Positions 1 to 10,543 are shown, numbered from the stretch's first letter. The stretch: DNA of 64,000 bases from Armatimonadota bacterium (GCA_018268395.1 JAFDWQ010000005.1:124001-188000), one strand, 5' to 3'. Translations and numbers: made by a program. Notes: generated by a model not told the origin, from the sequence alone.

Positions 1-1
1 C

Positions 2-1171
2 GAGTTGGAAGCGGCCCTCAATATGGCCGGTGCGAACCATCGGGCTTCGGTCGTCGGCATCGGAAGCGCGCGGACGGCCGCTGAAATCGAAGCGAAGACG
101 TCGGACGCCCGGATCGCCCAGGCGGAGTTTCAAGTCCGGCAAGCGGAGGCGGCGCTCGCCTCGGCCATCGCCCGTTACGATCTGGCCGTCTCGGGCACAC
201 GGAAACAGGAGGTCGCACAAAGCCGCATCGCGGTCGTGCAGGCCGAGTCCAGTCTCAAGCTGGCCAAAACCGAACTGGACCGGACGACGCGCCTTGTCGA
301 TGCCGGCGCCGTCGCCCGAAGAGACCTCGACATGGCCCAGAACCGATACGACCTGGCCAAAGGCCAGTACGAAGCCGCGCTACAGGCCGAAAACCTGGCC
401 CGCGAAGGCTCGCGGACTCAGGACGTCAAGGCTGCGGAGGAAGCGGTCAACCAGGCGCGGGCGGCCGTCAACGGGGCCAAGGCCGGCCTCGTGCAGGCCC
501 GAGCGGCAGCGCTTCAGACCCAAGTCAGGCGGAAGGACGTCGAAGTCGCCCGTGCCCAGGAGCGGCAGGCCGCGGCCGCCGTCGCATCGGCCCGAGTGAG
601 CCTTTCGTACGCGCAAGTCGTCGCGCCCTTCGACGGAAGGGTCGTCCAAAGGCTCGTCGACCCTGGGACGATGGCCGCCCCGGGTACGCCGCTCTTGGCC
701 GTCGAGGGCGGCGGTTTCCTCTTCGAGGCCGTTGTCCCGGAACGGACGGTCCGATCGCTGCCTCTCGGAACAGTGGCGATGGTCACGGTCGACGCTCTCG
801 ACCGCCCCGTCACGGGCCGTGTGGTCGAAACCGCGCCCCAAGGCGATGCTTCGACCCACACGTTCGTCGTCAAGTTCCTGCTCGAGGGTTCACCCGGGCT
901 CAAGTCCGGCATGTTCGCGAAAGCGGCCGTGCGGACAGGGTCGGCAAAGGGGATCGTCGTTCCATTGAAGGCGACGTGGCAGCGGGACGGGCTCCAGTTC
1001 GTCTATGTCGTGAACGACGAAGGCCGGGCCCGGTTGCGGCTCGTCACACTGGCGAGCGGTCCGGGACCGGAGGTCGAAGTCTTGACCGGGCTTGCCGAAG
1101 GTGACCGGATCATCGTGGGTGACCGGACAGGCATCGTCGACGGGGTCTCCGTCAAGGCTGACGGACGATGA
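2..1171 (+). CDS. RND efflux periplasmic adaptor (HlyD/AcrA family), 5' end cut off by window edge
   Basis: This is the membrane-fusion protein of a tripartite efflux pump, bridging the inner-membrane RND permease to an outer-membrane channel in the periplasm. The visible part begins inside a long Ala/Glu/Arg-rich alpha-hairpin (roughly residues 20-200), followed by a lipoyl half ([13 protein letters not shown]) and beta-barrel and membrane-proximal domains. The signal peptide and first lipoyl half are missing because the frame is already open at base 1, so the true start lies upstream. The TGA stop overlaps the ATG of the permease gene (ATGA), indicating translational coupling. The exported substrate cannot be read from the sequence. 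Confidence 0.9.
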   Translation, partial: ELEAALNMAGANHRASVVGIGSARTAAEIEAKTSDARIAQAEFQVRQAEAALASAIARYDLAVSGTRKQEVAQSRIAVVQAESSLKLAKTELDRTTRLVDAGAVARRDLDMAQNRYDLAKGQYEAALQAENLAREGSRTQDVKAAEEAVNQARAAVNGAKAGLVQARAAALQTQVRRKDVEVARAQERQAAAAVASARVSLSYAQVVAPFDGRVVQRLVDPGTMAAPGTPLLAVEGGGFLFEAVVPERTVRSLPLGTVAMVTVDALDRPVTGRVVETAPQGDASTHTFVVKFLLEGSPGLKSGMFAKAAVRTGSAKGIVVPLKATWQRDGLQFVYVVNDEGRARLRLVTLASGPGPEVEVLTGLAEGDRIIVGDRTGIVDGVSVKADGR

Positions 1172-4100
1172 AGACGGGCCTTGCGGGCCGGCTCGCGGCG
1201 ACGTTCGTCAACAGCAAATTGACGCCGCTGCTGATCCTCGCGTCGTTGTTGCTCGGACTGCTGGCCGTCGTTCGGACGCCCCGTGAAGAAGAGCCGCAGA
1301 TCGTCGTCCCCATGGCGGACGTGGTCGTCGACATGCCCGGTGCGACGGCTAAGGACGTCGAGCGGCGGGTGACGACCCCGATGGAGAAACTCGTCTGGGA
1401 GGTCCCCGGTGTGGAATACGTCTATTCGACGAGCAGTCCCGGGCGGGCCATGGTCGTCGTCCGCTTCTTGGTCGGCCAAGACCAGGAGAAAGCGTTCGTC
1501 CGGCTCAGGGAAAAACTCCAGAGCCACTACGACATCATTCCTCCCGGTGCGACTCAGCCCATCGTCAAGCCCCGTGCGATCGACGACGTCCCCGTTCTTG
1601 CCTTGACCTTGCACAGCAGGACGATCGGTCCTGCGGCGCTCCGAGAAATCGCACTGCGGGTCGAGGAGACGATAAAGAGCGTCCAAGACGTCAGCGAGAC
1701 GGCGGTGATCGGCGGCCTCAAGCGCGAACTGAAAGTCGAACTCGACAGGTCGCGGTTGGCCGGATTCGGGCTAGGCCCAGACGACGTCCTCCGATCGATC
1801 GGTACGGCCAACGTCCAGACCGATGCGGGCCGTTTCGCCGAGGGCAAGGACGTCGTCGCGGTCAAGGGCGGAGGGTTCTTCAAGACGGCCGACGACGTGC
1901 GTGACGTCATCGTCGGGGCCAGCGGCGGGCGGTCGGTCAAGGTCGGCGACGTCGCGACCGTCACGGACGGGCCCGAGGAGGCGCAAAGCTACGTCTTCTT
2001 CGGTTCGGGGCCTGCGTCGGAAGGCGACAAAGGCAAGAGCCTCGAACCGGCCGTGACCATCAGCGTCGCCAAGCGACAGGGCGTCAACGCGATCGACGTG
2101 GTCCATGGGGTGCTCGCGAAGGTCGAAACACTGAAAGGTTCGCTGATCCCGAGCGACGTCGCGGTCACGGTCACCAGGAACTACGGGGAGACGTCGGCCG
2201 AAAAGTCGAACGAACTCCTGATGCACATGGGGCTCGCCGTGGTCTCGGTCACGGTCCTCATCGCGATCGCGCTCGGCCGCAAGGAGTCGCTCGTCGTGCT
2301 GACCGCGATCCCGGTCACCTTGGCCCTGACGCTGCTGGTCTTCTACCTGTACGGATTCACGTTGAACAGGATCACGCTCTTCGCACTGATCTTTTCGATC
2401 GGGATCCTCGTGGACGACGCGATCGTGGTCGTCGAGAACATCGTCCGACACCTCCGGATGCCCGACGCTAAGGAGACCGGACTCATCAAGACGGCGATCC
2501 GGGCCGTGGACGAAGTCGGCAACCCGACGATCCTCGCGACCTTCGCCGTCATTGCCGCGATCCTGCCCATGGCGTTCGTCGGCGGGCTCATGGGCCCCTA
2601 TATGCGCCCGATCCCGATCGGCGCTTCGGCGGCGATGGTCTTCTCGCTCCTGATCGCGTTCATCGTGACGCCCTGGGCGGCGGTCCGCATCCTCAAGAAG
2701 GGCCACCAAGGGAAGTCTCACGACGAAGAGGGGCCGGAGGACGCCTTGACGAAGGCGTACCGCAGGATCATGACCCCGCTTCTCCGCTCGGCCAAGGTCC
2801 GGACGGTGTTCTTCGTCGCCATCGGACTGATGCTCCTCGGATCGTTCGCGCTGGTCGGAATGAAGGCGGTCACGGTCAAGATGTTGCCGTTCGACAATAA
2901 GAACGAGTTCCAGATCATCGTGGACATGCCGACGGGAACGTCGCTCGAGCAGACCGCGATGGTGGCGCAGGCTTTGGCCGACTACGGTTCGAAAGTGCCG
3001 GAAGTGACGGACTTCCAGATCTACGTGGGCTCGGCCAGTCCGTTCAACTTCAATGGCCTGGTCCGCCACTACTTCAACCGCAGCGCCAGCTACCAGGCCG
3101 ATATCCAGGTCAACCTTGTCGGCCGCGAGCACCGTAAAGCCCAGAGCCACGACATCGTAAAGCGGATCCGTGCCGACGTTTCGGCGATCGCGGGCCGCTA
3201 CGGAGCCAGGGTCAAGATCGCCGAAGTCCCCCCAGGGCCCCCGGTCCTTCAGACTCTGGTGGCCGAAGTCTATGGCCCGGACGAAGCCTCACGGCTCGAC
3301 ACGGCGCAGAAAGTCAAGAGGATCTTCGAGACGACCGAGGGCGTGGCCGACATCGACTGGTACATGGACGACGACCAGGCTACGGTCCGCTTTGCAGTGG
3401 ACCAGGAGAAAGCGGTCCTGTCCGGGGTCAGTCCGGAAACCGTGACGAGGGCCCTGACGACGGCCCTCACAGGGAGCCAGGTCGGTCTGCTGCACGACGA
3501 GTCCGCAAGGGAAGACGTGGCCGTCCGGGTCAGACTGTCGCGCACCGAGCGAAGCGGACTGGACCGGCTGGACCAGTTGACCGTCCGGAACGCGACTGGC
3601 TCCGCCGTACCCTTGAGCACGTTGGTCAAGGCGGCTCCGATCGCAACGGACAAGAGCATCTACCACAAAAACCTGTTGCCCGTGATCTATGTCGTCGGAG
3701 ACGTCGTCGGGAGGCAAGAGAGCCCGGTCTACGCGATCATGAAGATGAACCAGGCGCTGGAGAAGTTACGTCTCCCCGGCGGCTCGAAACTGGACGTCCT
3801 CACGACCCACTTGCCCGACGCCCCGGACAAGCAGGCGATGAAATGGGACGGCGAGTGGCACATCACGTATGAGGTCTTCCGAGACCTAGGAGTGGCGTTC
3901 GGCGCCGTCCTGATCCTGATCTACATCCTCGTCGTGGCGTGGTTCCAGGACTTCAAGACGCCGATCGTCATCATGGCTCCGATCCCCTTGACCTTGGTCG
4001 GCATCCTTCCGGGCCACGCACTCATGGGCGCGTTCTTCACAGCGACGTCGATGATCGGCTTTATCGCGGGGGCGGGCATCATTGTCCGGAACTCGATCAT

Positions 4101-4374
4101 CCTCGTGGATTTCATCGAACTCCGGCGCAGGCAGGGGTCGTCGCTCGAACAGGCGGTCATCGACGCCGGAGCCGTCCGGTTCCGGCCGATGCTGTTGACG
4201 GCCGCCGCCGTCATCGTCGGTTCGTTCGTCATCCTGTTCGATCCGATCTTCCAGGGCCTTGCGATCGCCCTCATGGCGGGAGAGATCGCATCGACGCTCC
4301 TTTCCCGGTTGGCCGTCCCGGTGCTGTACTTCCTGTCCGCCCGGGGTCGGGCCGAGAAACCTGCCGGGACCTGA
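1168..4374 (+). CDS. RND efflux permease (AcrB/CusA superfamily)
   Basis: The 1068-residue inner-membrane permease is a proton-driven pump that partners the adaptor immediately upstream. It has the family architecture: TM1 near residue 20, a large periplasmic porter domain, a TM2-TM6 block (about 350-520), a second porter domain and a C-terminal TM block (about 910-1060). The TM4 proton-relay motif [13 protein letters not shown] is intact with Asp416-Asp417, equivalent to the AcrB Asp pair. Start is the ATG of an ATGA overlap. The protein lacks a diagnostic heavy-metal Met relay that I can see, so HAE-type drug or solute export is a guess. No outer-membrane channel gene is visible here; it may lie upstream of the window. 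Confidence 0.95.
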   Translation: MKTGLAGRLAATFVNSKLTPLLILASLLLGLLAVVRTPREEEPQIVVPMADVVVDMPGATAKDVERRVTTPMEKLVWEVPGVEYVYSTSSPGRAMVVVRFLVGQDQEKAFVRLREKLQSHYDIIPPGATQPIVKPRAIDDVPVLALTLHSRTIGPAALREIALRVEETIKSVQDVSETAVIGGLKRELKVELDRSRLAGFGLGPDDVLRSIGTANVQTDAGRFAEGKDVVAVKGGGFFKTADDVRDVIVGASGGRSVKVGDVATVTDGPEEAQSYVFFGSGPASEGDKGKSLEPAVTISVAKRQGVNAIDVVHGVLAKVETLKGSLIPSDVAVTVTRNYGETSAEKSNELLMHMGLAVVSVTVLIAIALGRKESLVVLTAIPVTLALTLLVFYLYGFTLNRITLFALIFSIGILVDDAIVVVENIVRHLRMPDAKETGLIKTAIRAVDEVGNPTILATFAVIAAILPMAFVGGLMGPYMRPIPIGASAAMVFSLLIAFIVTPWAAVRILKKGHQGKSHDEEGPEDALTKAYRRIMTPLLRSAKVRTVFFVAIGLMLLGSFALVGMKAVTVKMLPFDNKNEFQIIVDMPTGTSLEQTAMVAQALADYGSKVPEVTDFQIYVGSASPFNFNGLVRHYFNRSASYQADIQVNLVGREHRKAQSHDIVKRIRADVSAIAGRYGARVKIAEVPPGPPVLQTLVAEVYGPDEASRLDTAQKVKRIFETTEGVADIDWYMDDDQATVRFAVDQEKAVLSGVSPETVTRALTTALTGSQVGLLHDESAREDVAVRVRLSRTERSGLDRLDQLTVRNATGSAVPLSTLVKAAPIATDKSIYHKNLLPVIYVVGDVVGRQESPVYAIMKMNQALEKLRLPGGSKLDVLTTHLPDAPDKQAMKWDGEWHITYEVFRDLGVAFGAVLILIYILVVAWFQDFKTPIVIMAPIPLTLVGILPGHALMGAFFTATSMIGFIAGAGIIVRNSIILVDFIELRRRQGSSLEQAVIDAGAVRFRPMLLTAAAVIVGSFVILFDPIFQGLAIALMAGEIASTLLSRLAVPVLYFLSARGRAEKPAGT

Positions 4375-4407
4375 ATCGCTTGACGAGGATCCTGCCTCTC
4401 CTAAGAC

Positions 4408-4752
4408 ATGCAAGGCGAATCAACCGACACGGGCGTCGTCGAACTGACCGCGGCCACCTTCAAGCAGGACGTCCTGGAGAACGAGACCCCCGTCCTGATC
4501 GACTTTTGGGCGGGATGGTGCGGCCCTTGCCGCGCGATGAAGCCCGTCCTCGCCGAAGCGGCCCGATCGTTGGCCGGTAAGGTCCGGGTCGCGACCGTCG
4601 ACGTGGACAAGGAACGTGTGCTCGCCGAAGCGTTCGGTATCCAAAGCATCCCCACGTGCGTCCTAATGAGGGGTTCGACGGTGTTGGGCTCCTACGTCGG
4701 GGTCGTCCCGGCCCAGTCGCTGGTCAACGATGTCCTGAAACGCGTCGCCTAA
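4408..4752 (+). CDS. trxA: thioredoxin
   Basis: A 114-residue cytoplasmic thioredoxin, a protein disulfide reductase normally recycled by thioredoxin reductase. The active site WCGPC is intact (Cys38, Cys41), and the cis-Pro segment SIPT is present. Length is standard for a single-domain thioredoxin, with about 10 extra N-terminal residues. It lies 33 bp after the RND permease stop and ends at a strong hairpin shared with the convergent ppdK gene, so it may be read from the efflux promoter. A role in ordinary redox homeostasis is the simplest reading. Confidence 0.93.
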   Translation: MQGESTDTGVVELTAATFKQDVLENETPVLIDFWAGWCGPCRAMKPVLAEAARSLAGKVRVATVDVDKERVLAEAFGIQSIPTCVLMRGSTVLGSYVGVVPAQSLVNDVLKRVA

Positions 4753-4770
4753 GCGTGACGCGAAACTCTC

Positions 4771-4814
4771 CGGCGACGGTGCCCGCGTCCTCAGGACGCG
4801 GGCACCGTTCGCCG
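4771..4814. terminator. bidirectional hairpin terminator between trxA and ppdK
   Basis: A perfect 15-bp inverted repeat (4777-4791 with 4793-4807) is extended outward by about 6 further pairs with a one-base bulge. It sits between two convergent genes, so it probably stops transcription from both sides. T-runs are short on both strands. Confidence 0.75.
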
Positions 4815-4835
4815 TTTGGAGCCGGAGAACAGGCC

Positions 4836-7535
4836 CTACTTGTCGATCGCGACCTTGACCTTTTCCCGCAGGACGGCCTGGGCCGCGGACAGTCGGGCGA
4901 TGGGGACGCGGAACGGCGAGCAGGACACGTAGTCCAGTCCGAGCGAATGGCAGAAGACGATCGACTCCGGATCGCCGCCGTGTTCGCCACAGATGCCGCA
5001 TTTGAGGTCGTTCCGCGCCGAGCGGCCTTCGTCGACGGCGAGGCGCATCAGACGGCCGACGCCGGTCTGGTCCAGGGTTTCGAACGGATTTGCGGCCAGG
5101 ATCTTCTGGTCGACGTACCGCCCCAGGAACTTGCCCTCGGCGTCGTCCCGCGAAAAGCCGAACGTCATCTGCGTCAGGTCGTTCGTGCCGAAGCTGAAGA
5201 ACTGGGCGTATTCCGCGATCTCGCCGGCGGTGAGAGCGGCTCGGGGGATCTCGATCATCGTGCCGAAGAGGTACGGGATGTCGACCCCCTGCTCTTGGAC
5301 GACCTTTTTCGCCTCCGATTCCAACAGCCCTTGGACGACCCGGAGCTCGTTGACGGTCGAGACCAACGGGATCATGATCTCGGGAAAGACCCGCTTGCCC
5401 GCCTTTATGAGCTTGGCCGCCGCTTGGAGGATCGCCCGCGTCTGCATGACCACGAGGCCCGGAAGAACGATCGACAGACGGACGCCACGTAGGCCCATCA
5501 TGGGGTTGGACTCGCGCATGGCTTCCACTTCCGCGAGGAGCTTCATCTTCTCGTCGTATTGCGCGCCTTGCGCGCCCGGTGTGGCGGCGCCGCCTTTGAC
5601 GCGGAGTTCGGTCGTCTCGCGCAAGAGCTCGTCGTGGGACGGAAGGAACTCATGGAGCGGCGGGTCGATCAGGCGCACCGTGACGGGCTTGCCTTCCATC
5701 GCTTCGAAAATGCCCTCGAAGTCCGCTTGCTGGACGACCAACAACCTGTCGAGACACTCCTGTCGGGTGGCCTCGTCCTTCGTGAGGATCAGTTCCTGGA
5801 CGATCGGGAGCCGCTCGGGCTCGAAGAACATGTGCTCCGTCCTGCAGAGCCCGATCCCTTCCGCGCCGAACTCGATCGCTTGATGGGCGTCACGGGGATT
5901 GTCGGCGTTCGTCCTGATCTTGAGCGTGCGGAACTCGTCGGCCCAAGTCATCAGGTCTCCGAAGGAACCGCTCACTTCAGGCGCGATGAGCCGAAGAGGG
6001 CCGAGGAACACGTCGCCCGTCGATCCGTCGAGCGTGATCGTTTCGCCTTCCCGGACGGTCCGTTCACCGATCTTCAAGGTCTTGGCGTGCGCGTCGACTT
6101 CGAGCTCTTCGGCCCCCGCGACGCACGGGATGCCGAAACCGCGGGCGACGACCGCAGCGTGCGAGGTCTTCCCCCCGCGAGCGGTCAGGACGCCTTGGGA
6201 GGCCATCATTCCGTGCACGTCGTCCGGGTTGGTCTCGTCCCGGACGAGGATGACTTTCTCACCTTGTCCGCCGTGGACGCCGAGTTCGGCGGCCGTGTCG
6301 GCGTCGAAGACGACTTTGCCGACGGCAGCGCCGGGCGAGGCGGCCAACCCCGAGGTCAAGCGCGTCGCTTCGGACTGAGACGCCGGGTCGATGCGGGGGT
6401 GGAGAAGCTGGTCCAGGTGCGACGCCGTAACGCGGTTGATCGCTTCCTCTTTCGAGATCAATCCCTCGCGGACCATCTCGACGGCGACGCGGACGGCCGC
6501 GGGGCCCGTGCGCTTTCCGCTTCGGCACTGGAGCATGAAGAGCTTGCCGTGCTCGATCGTGAACTCGATGTCCTGCATGTCGCGGTAGTGCGACTCTAAT
6601 CGGTCCATCGTTTCGATGAACTGCTTGTACACGGTCGGATCCTGCTTCTCCAGTTCGCTGATCGGCACCGGGGTCCGGACGCCGGCGACGACGTCTTCGC
6701 CTTGGGCGTTCATCAGGTACTCGCCGAAAACGGCCTTTTCGCCGTTGGAGGGGTCACGGCTGAACGCGACGCCCGTCCCGCAGTCGTCGCCCGCGTTCCC
6801 GTAGACCATCGACTGGACGTTGACGGCCGTACCGATTTCGTCAGGGATCTTCTCGGTCTTGCGGTAGAAGACGGCGCGGTCGTTGTGCCAGCTCTTGAAA
6901 ACGGCTTCGACGGAAAGGTCGAGCTGTTCCCACGGGTCGGTGGGGAAGTCGCGGCCCGCGTTGTCGTGGACGTGGGCAAGGAACAGGCCGGACACGTCTT
7001 CGAGGTGTTCCGCCGTGAGGTCCAAGTCGGACTTGGCTCCTACCTTGGCCTTGTACTGCGCAAAGATCTTTTCGTCGAAGCCGTGCTTGCTCAGCCCGAA
7101 CGCGACGTCCGAGAACATCATGATGAACCGGCGATAGCTGTCCCAGACGAAGCGGGGGTTGCCCGTCTCCCGGATCAGCGCTTCGATGGTCACCGGGTTC
7201 AAACCTAGGTTGAGGACGGTGTCCATCATGCCGGGCATGGAGAACTTGGCGCCCGATCGGACGGACACGAGGAGCGGCCGCTCCGAGCCCCCGAACGTCC
7301 GGCCCATCTGCTGTTCGACGTCGGCGACGGCGGCGCGCATCTCGGCCTCGAGCCCGCCCGGAAGCCGGCCCCCCTCGGCGTAGTATTCGCCGCAGACCTC
7401 GGTCGTGATGGTGAACCCGGGCGGGACGGGCAGACCGATGTTGGTCATTTCACAGAGGTTGGCCCCTTTGCCGCCGAGGAGGTCCCTCATGCCGGCATGG
7501 CCTTCCCGGAACAGGTAGACGCGCTTCTTGCTCAT
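4836..7535 (-). CDS. ppdK: pyruvate, phosphate dikinase
   Basis: This 899-residue cytoplasmic enzyme interconverts pyruvate, ATP and phosphate with PEP, AMP and pyrophosphate, and works in gluconeogenesis or PPi-linked glycolysis. The order is N-terminal ATP-grasp domain (GGKGANL near residue 22), the swivelling phosphohistidine domain with GGKTSHAAVVARG (His459), and the C-terminal PEP-utiliser TIM barrel with FGTNDLTQMTFG and KCGICGEHGG (catalytic Cys849). Length matches bacterial PPDK. The histidine-loop Lys replaces the usual Met of GGMTSHAAV, a minor variant. Start ATG at 7535 gives the normal N-terminus. It ends at the shared hairpin with trxA. Confidence 0.97.
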   Translation of the reverse strand: MSKKRVYLFREGHAGMRDLLGGKGANLCEMTNIGLPVPPGFTITTEVCGEYYAEGGRLPGGLEAEMRAAVADVEQQMGRTFGGSERPLLVSVRSGAKFSMPGMMDTVLNLGLNPVTIEALIRETGNPRFVWDSYRRFIMMFSDVAFGLSKHGFDEKIFAQYKAKVGAKSDLDLTAEHLEDVSGLFLAHVHDNAGRDFPTDPWEQLDLSVEAVFKSWHNDRAVFYRKTEKIPDEIGTAVNVQSMVYGNAGDDCGTGVAFSRDPSNGEKAVFGEYLMNAQGEDVVAGVRTPVPISELEKQDPTVYKQFIETMDRLESHYRDMQDIEFTIEHGKLFMLQCRSGKRTGPAAVRVAVEMVREGLISKEEAINRVTASHLDQLLHPRIDPASQSEATRLTSGLAASPGAAVGKVVFDADTAAELGVHGGQGEKVILVRDETNPDDVHGMMASQGVLTARGGKTSHAAVVARGFGIPCVAGAEELEVDAHAKTLKIGERTVREGETITLDGSTGDVFLGPLRLIAPEVSGSFGDLMTWADEFRTLKIRTNADNPRDAHQAIEFGAEGIGLCRTEHMFFEPERLPIVQELILTKDEATRQECLDRLLVVQQADFEGIFEAMEGKPVTVRLIDPPLHEFLPSHDELLRETTELRVKGGAATPGAQGAQYDEKMKLLAEVEAMRESNPMMGLRGVRLSIVLPGLVVMQTRAILQAAAKLIKAGKRVFPEIMIPLVSTVNELRVVQGLLESEAKKVVQEQGVDIPYLFGTMIEIPRAALTAGEIAEYAQFFSFGTNDLTQMTFGFSRDDAEGKFLGRYVDQKILAANPFETLDQTGVGRLMRLAVDEGRSARNDLKCGICGEHGGDPESIVFCHSLGLDYVSCSPFRVPIARLSAAQAVLREKVKVAIDK

Positions 7536-7775
7536 GGTCGTGGTTGGCGGCTCGGCGACCGGCCCGCGAATGGGAAAGAAGGTTCAACGGACTGGAACCG
7601 GCCTGGTGCGCGCAGCGACGTCGGTGCGCGAACCTGATGTTACCGGGCGCAAGGCCCCGGCCCGGGGTCTGGAGAGCCCGTCGCGGGCCCATTGGTCCGG
7701 AGTCCCGGCCGGACTCGCAACGAGCCTGAGGAATAGGCCATAATTGACGTCCCGCTCGCCGAGCAAGGCAAGACC

Positions 7776-8024
7776 ATGAAAACGGCCACGCATCCTGTCA
7801 ACCACCCCGTCCTCTTCGTGGACGGCGACCACGAGTGGCAGGGCATCTCGACGATGAAGACGAACGAGACCCGTACGATCGACGGGATCGATCACTTCGT
7901 GGTCCGCCTTGAGATCAGCGCCTTCACCCACCCGTTCTACACGGGCCAGAAGAGGATCGTCGACACGGCCGGCCGCGTCGAGAAGTTCATGCGCCGTTAC
8001 GGCAACCAGGACAAGAAGTCCTAA
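7776..8024 (+). CDS. rpmE: 50S ribosomal protein bL31 (zinc-free, type B-like)
   Basis: An 82-residue large-subunit protein recognised by the C-terminal bL31 signature HPFYTGQKRIVDTAGRVEKF and the N-terminal HP motif. The CxxC pairs of type A bL31 that bind zinc are absent (no Cys at all), so it is of the zinc-independent kind. That suggests a ribosome composition tolerant of low zinc, if no type A copy exists elsewhere. An AAGG purine stretch precedes the ATG, and a hairpin plus T-run follows at 8049-8084, so it is likely monocistronic. Confidence 0.9.
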   Translation: MKTATHPVNHPVLFVDGDHEWQGISTMKTNETRTIDGIDHFVVRLEISAFTHPFYTGQKRIVDTAGRVEKFMRRYGNQDKKS

Positions 8025-8048
8025 GTCCGGTCTTTTGATTCTCTGTCG

Positions 8049-8084
8049 CCGACGCCCGGTCTCGGCCCTGGCGTTCGGTTTTTT
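8049..8084 (+). terminator. rho-independent terminator of rpmE
   Basis: The arms CCGACGCC and GGCGTTCGG pair with one bulged T and are followed directly by six T residues. It lies 24 bp after the bL31 stop. Confidence 0.75.
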
Positions 8085-8149
8085 CGTCCATATCGCAAGT
8101 TCGGTTCGGTTCGCTGGACTCGGTCCGAAAGGCCGCCCATAATCGGGAT

Positions 8150-9439
8150 ATGGCACGTGACGAGGGCTATCGTGACCGTTCCGTCCTGATCCATGGCAAG
8201 TTCCGGAGCGAAAAGTGGGACTTTCAAGACCACATCCTTCCTCCCATTACGACGGCGGTGAGCTTCCGGCTCCGATCGGCCGAACGGGGTGCAGAAGGGT
8301 TCGTCCAGTTCGCTAACCCCGACGTCGACCGCAGGTCCGTCGCCCCGATCTACATCTATGACCGGTTGGACGAACCGTGCACGGGCCTGCTCGAAGAAAC
8401 CCTGGCCTTTAGCGAGAAGGGAGAGTGCGCGGTCTGCTTCGGGACCGGCATGGCCGCGATCGCCGCTTCGATCGGCATTCACGTTCAAGCTGGCGACCAC
8501 GTCGTCTTCCATCCTGCGCTCTATGGCTGCACCTACAGTCACGTGACCCGCTGGCTCGGCAAGTTCGGGGTCGAGAGCACGCCCGTCATGATGGGCGACC
8601 TGGACGCCTTGCGGGACTCGCTGCGGCCCGAGACCAAAGTGGTCCTGTTCGAGTCCCCGTGCAACCCGACGATGGAACTCATCGACCTCGGCGGGGTGGC
8701 CAAGGTCGTTGCCGAGGCCAATCTGAGCCGAGACCCCGGCAAGCGGGTCGTCTCGGTCATCGACAACACCTTTGCCTCGCCATATGCGCAGCGGCCGTTG
8801 TCCCACGGCATCGACTACGTCGTGCACTCCTTGACCAAGCACATCGGCGGGTTCGGCGCGACGATGGGCGGAGTGGTCGTCGGCCCGAAGTCCGCTGAAA
8901 CCGACCTCTTGCTCTACCGGAAAGACTTTGGCGGCTCGATCTCGCCCGACGCCGCCTGGCACATCCTTACGTACGGTGTCCCGACGCTCGCCCTCCGGAT
9001 GGAGCGCCAACAGCGGACCGCACAGCGGGTCGCCGAGTTCCTCGAACTGCACCCCAAGGTCGGCCGAGTCCACTATCCGGGCCTGGACAGCTTCCCACAG
9101 ATCGCCTTGGCCATGGAGCAGATGCGCGACATCGACGGCAACTTTGCCCCAGGGGCCATGATCTTCTTCGAGATGAAGGGGGACGCCGACGCGTCGTACC
9201 GTCGGGCGATGACGGTCTGCAACCACCTGGCTTCGGACTCTTTGGCCGTGACCCTTGCCGTTTCGCTCGGGCAGATCCGGACGCTCGTCGAGCACCCTGC
9301 TTCGATGACGCACTCGGCCATCCCGCCCGAAGAGCAGGTCAAGGCGGGCATCCGGCCGGGCGGCGTCAGGCTGAGCATCGGCCTCGAGGACGAACGCGAC
9401 ATCCTCTCGGACCTTGAGAAGGCGCTGGAAAAAGCCTAA
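8150..9439 (+). CDS. Cys/Met metabolism PLP-dependent enzyme (methionine/cystathionine gamma-lyase or O-acylhomoserine sulfhydrylase type)
   Basis: A 429-residue fold-type I PLP enzyme of sulfur amino acid metabolism. Visible motifs are the cofactor phosphate loop FGTGMAAI, the Asp of VIDNTFASP, and the Schiff-base lysine in SLTKHIGGFG (Lys230). The C-terminal SIGLED motif typical of the family is present. The N-terminus is longer than in E. coli MetB, as in O-acetylhomoserine enzymes. Exact reaction (gamma-elimination, gamma-replacement or transsulfuration) cannot be fixed from motifs alone. It converges on and overlaps by 4 bp the minus-strand gene that follows. Confidence 0.88.
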   Translation: MARDEGYRDRSVLIHGKFRSEKWDFQDHILPPITTAVSFRLRSAERGAEGFVQFANPDVDRRSVAPIYIYDRLDEPCTGLLEETLAFSEKGECAVCFGTGMAAIAASIGIHVQAGDHVVFHPALYGCTYSHVTRWLGKFGVESTPVMMGDLDALRDSLRPETKVVLFESPCNPTMELIDLGGVAKVVAEANLSRDPGKRVVSVIDNTFASPYAQRPLSHGIDYVVHSLTKHIGGFGATMGGVVVGPKSAETDLLLYRKDFGGSISPDAAWHILTYGVPTLALRMERQQRTAQRVAEFLELHPKVGRVHYPGLDSFPQIALAMEQMRDIDGNFAPGAMIFFEMKGDADASYRRAMTVCNHLASDSLAVTLAVSLGQIRTLVEHPASMTHSAIPPEEQVKAGIRPGGVRLSIGLEDERDILSDLEKALEKA

Positions 9440-10521
9440 CCGAGCCCGTCTTTGAGCTGTTCGAGGCGCTTTTCGTAGGCTTCGCGCTCCTTCTGACTGG
9501 ACGCGGGGTCCCGCTCGAGCGCCTCGCAGGCCCGCTCCATGAGTTCGAGCGCGTCCTTTTTGTGGCCCGTCCGGAGCTTGGCTTCAGCCATCGCGGACAG
9601 GACGGACGGGACGTCCTTCTTCTGGATCTGGAGGACGCGTTCGAGCGCCAGGTAAGCCGTTTCATAGTCCGGATCGGCGAAAGGGGTGTAACCCATCGCG
9701 ATCCCGGTCCCGATCTTCTGAAGGACGACGGCGTTGTCCTTTAACTCGCCGGTCACGGCGTTCTTGAAAAACTCCTTGGCCTTGGCCTCGTCGGCTTCGG
9801 CCAAGAGCTCGAACTTCATCAAAGGGACGAAGTCCTTGACCAAGGGGTCGAGGGAAGCGATCTCGTCGAGCCGGGCGAACGCGGCCTTCTGGTCGCCGGC
9901 CGCCAACGCCTTGCGGGCTTCGCCGTACAGTTCTTCGGTCTTTTTCCGACGCAGGATCAGTTCCTCGTGGAGCCGTCCCGCGTCTTCGGTCGTGAAGGTG
10001 CCCGCGAGCACCTTCGGGACGACTTGGTCAAGACCGGCCACTCCGGACTCGATCCAGGCAAGCTTCCCGTCGGGGCCCACGACGAAGACGGTCGGGATCG
10101 ACGTTTGCAGGGCGGCCTGGATCCAGCCCTGCAGGAGCGAGTCGGACGTGTCGTCGACACACACCCGGTAGTCCATGGCCTTGCCCTGGCCTACGACCCA
10201 GTCCTGGACGCGGCCGACGTATTCCGTGCTCTTCGGATCGGGGTCTCTGTCCCACACGTTGATGCCGATGAACGTCGCTTTGTCCTTGTAGCGGCCCGCG
10301 AGGGCGTTGAAGCCGGGCATGGCGTCGAGCGACGGTCCGGACCACGTGGACCAGAACTGAAGGACGTACGTCTTGCCTTTGGCGAACTCCTTGACCGCTT
10401 CGCCCTTGACCCATGTCCCTCCGGACAGCGCCGGAGCAGGGGATCCGACACCAAGGGGACCTGCATCCTGGCCGGACAAGCACAACAGTCCGACGGCGGC
10501 GGTCAGTCCGATCAAAGTCAT
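9436..10521 (-). CDS. exported thioredoxin-fold/TPR protein lacking the CxxC cysteines
   Basis: A 361-residue exported protein with a signal peptide at the N-terminus, a TlpA/ResA-like thioredoxin domain (about 25-165) and a helical TPR-like tail (about 175-360). The position of the redox motif reads WSTWSGPSLDAM, so both catalytic cysteines are serine (Ser61, Ser64). It cannot be a classical thiol-disulfide enzyme unless another Cys substitutes. I chose ATG 10521 because it places the signal peptide first; the open frame extends further upstream without family support. It lies 22 bp after uppS and may be co-transcribed. A binding or chaperone role in the periplasm is inference. Confidence 0.8.
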   Translation of the reverse strand: MTLIGLTAAVGLLCLSGQDAGPLGVGSPAPALSGGTWVKGEAVKEFAKGKTYVLQFWSTWSGPSLDAMPGFNALAGRYKDKATFIGINVWDRDPDPKSTEYVGRVQDWVVGQGKAMDYRVCVDDTSDSLLQGWIQAALQTSIPTVFVVGPDGKLAWIESGVAGLDQVVPKVLAGTFTTEDAGRLHEELILRRKKTEELYGEARKALAAGDQKAAFARLDEIASLDPLVKDFVPLMKFELLAEADEAKAKEFFKNAVTGELKDNAVVLQKIGTGIAMGYTPFADPDYETAYLALERVLQIQKKDVPSVLSAMAEAKLRTGHKKDALELMERACEALERDPASSQKEREAYEKRLEQLKDGLG

Positions 10522-10543
10522 GTTGGTTCTACGCCTGCTCCGC

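Noticed and set aside
1771-3150. Long minus-strand open frame opposite the RND permease
   Set aside because: It is an antisense shadow in GC-rich coding DNA: composition is dominated by Arg, Asp and His, and no motif or ribosome-binding site is present.
8085-8149. Possible SAM riboswitch before the Cys/Met-metabolism gene
   Set aside because: Only 65 bases remain between the rpmE terminator and the start, and no SAM-riboswitch core or anti-terminator pairing is visible.
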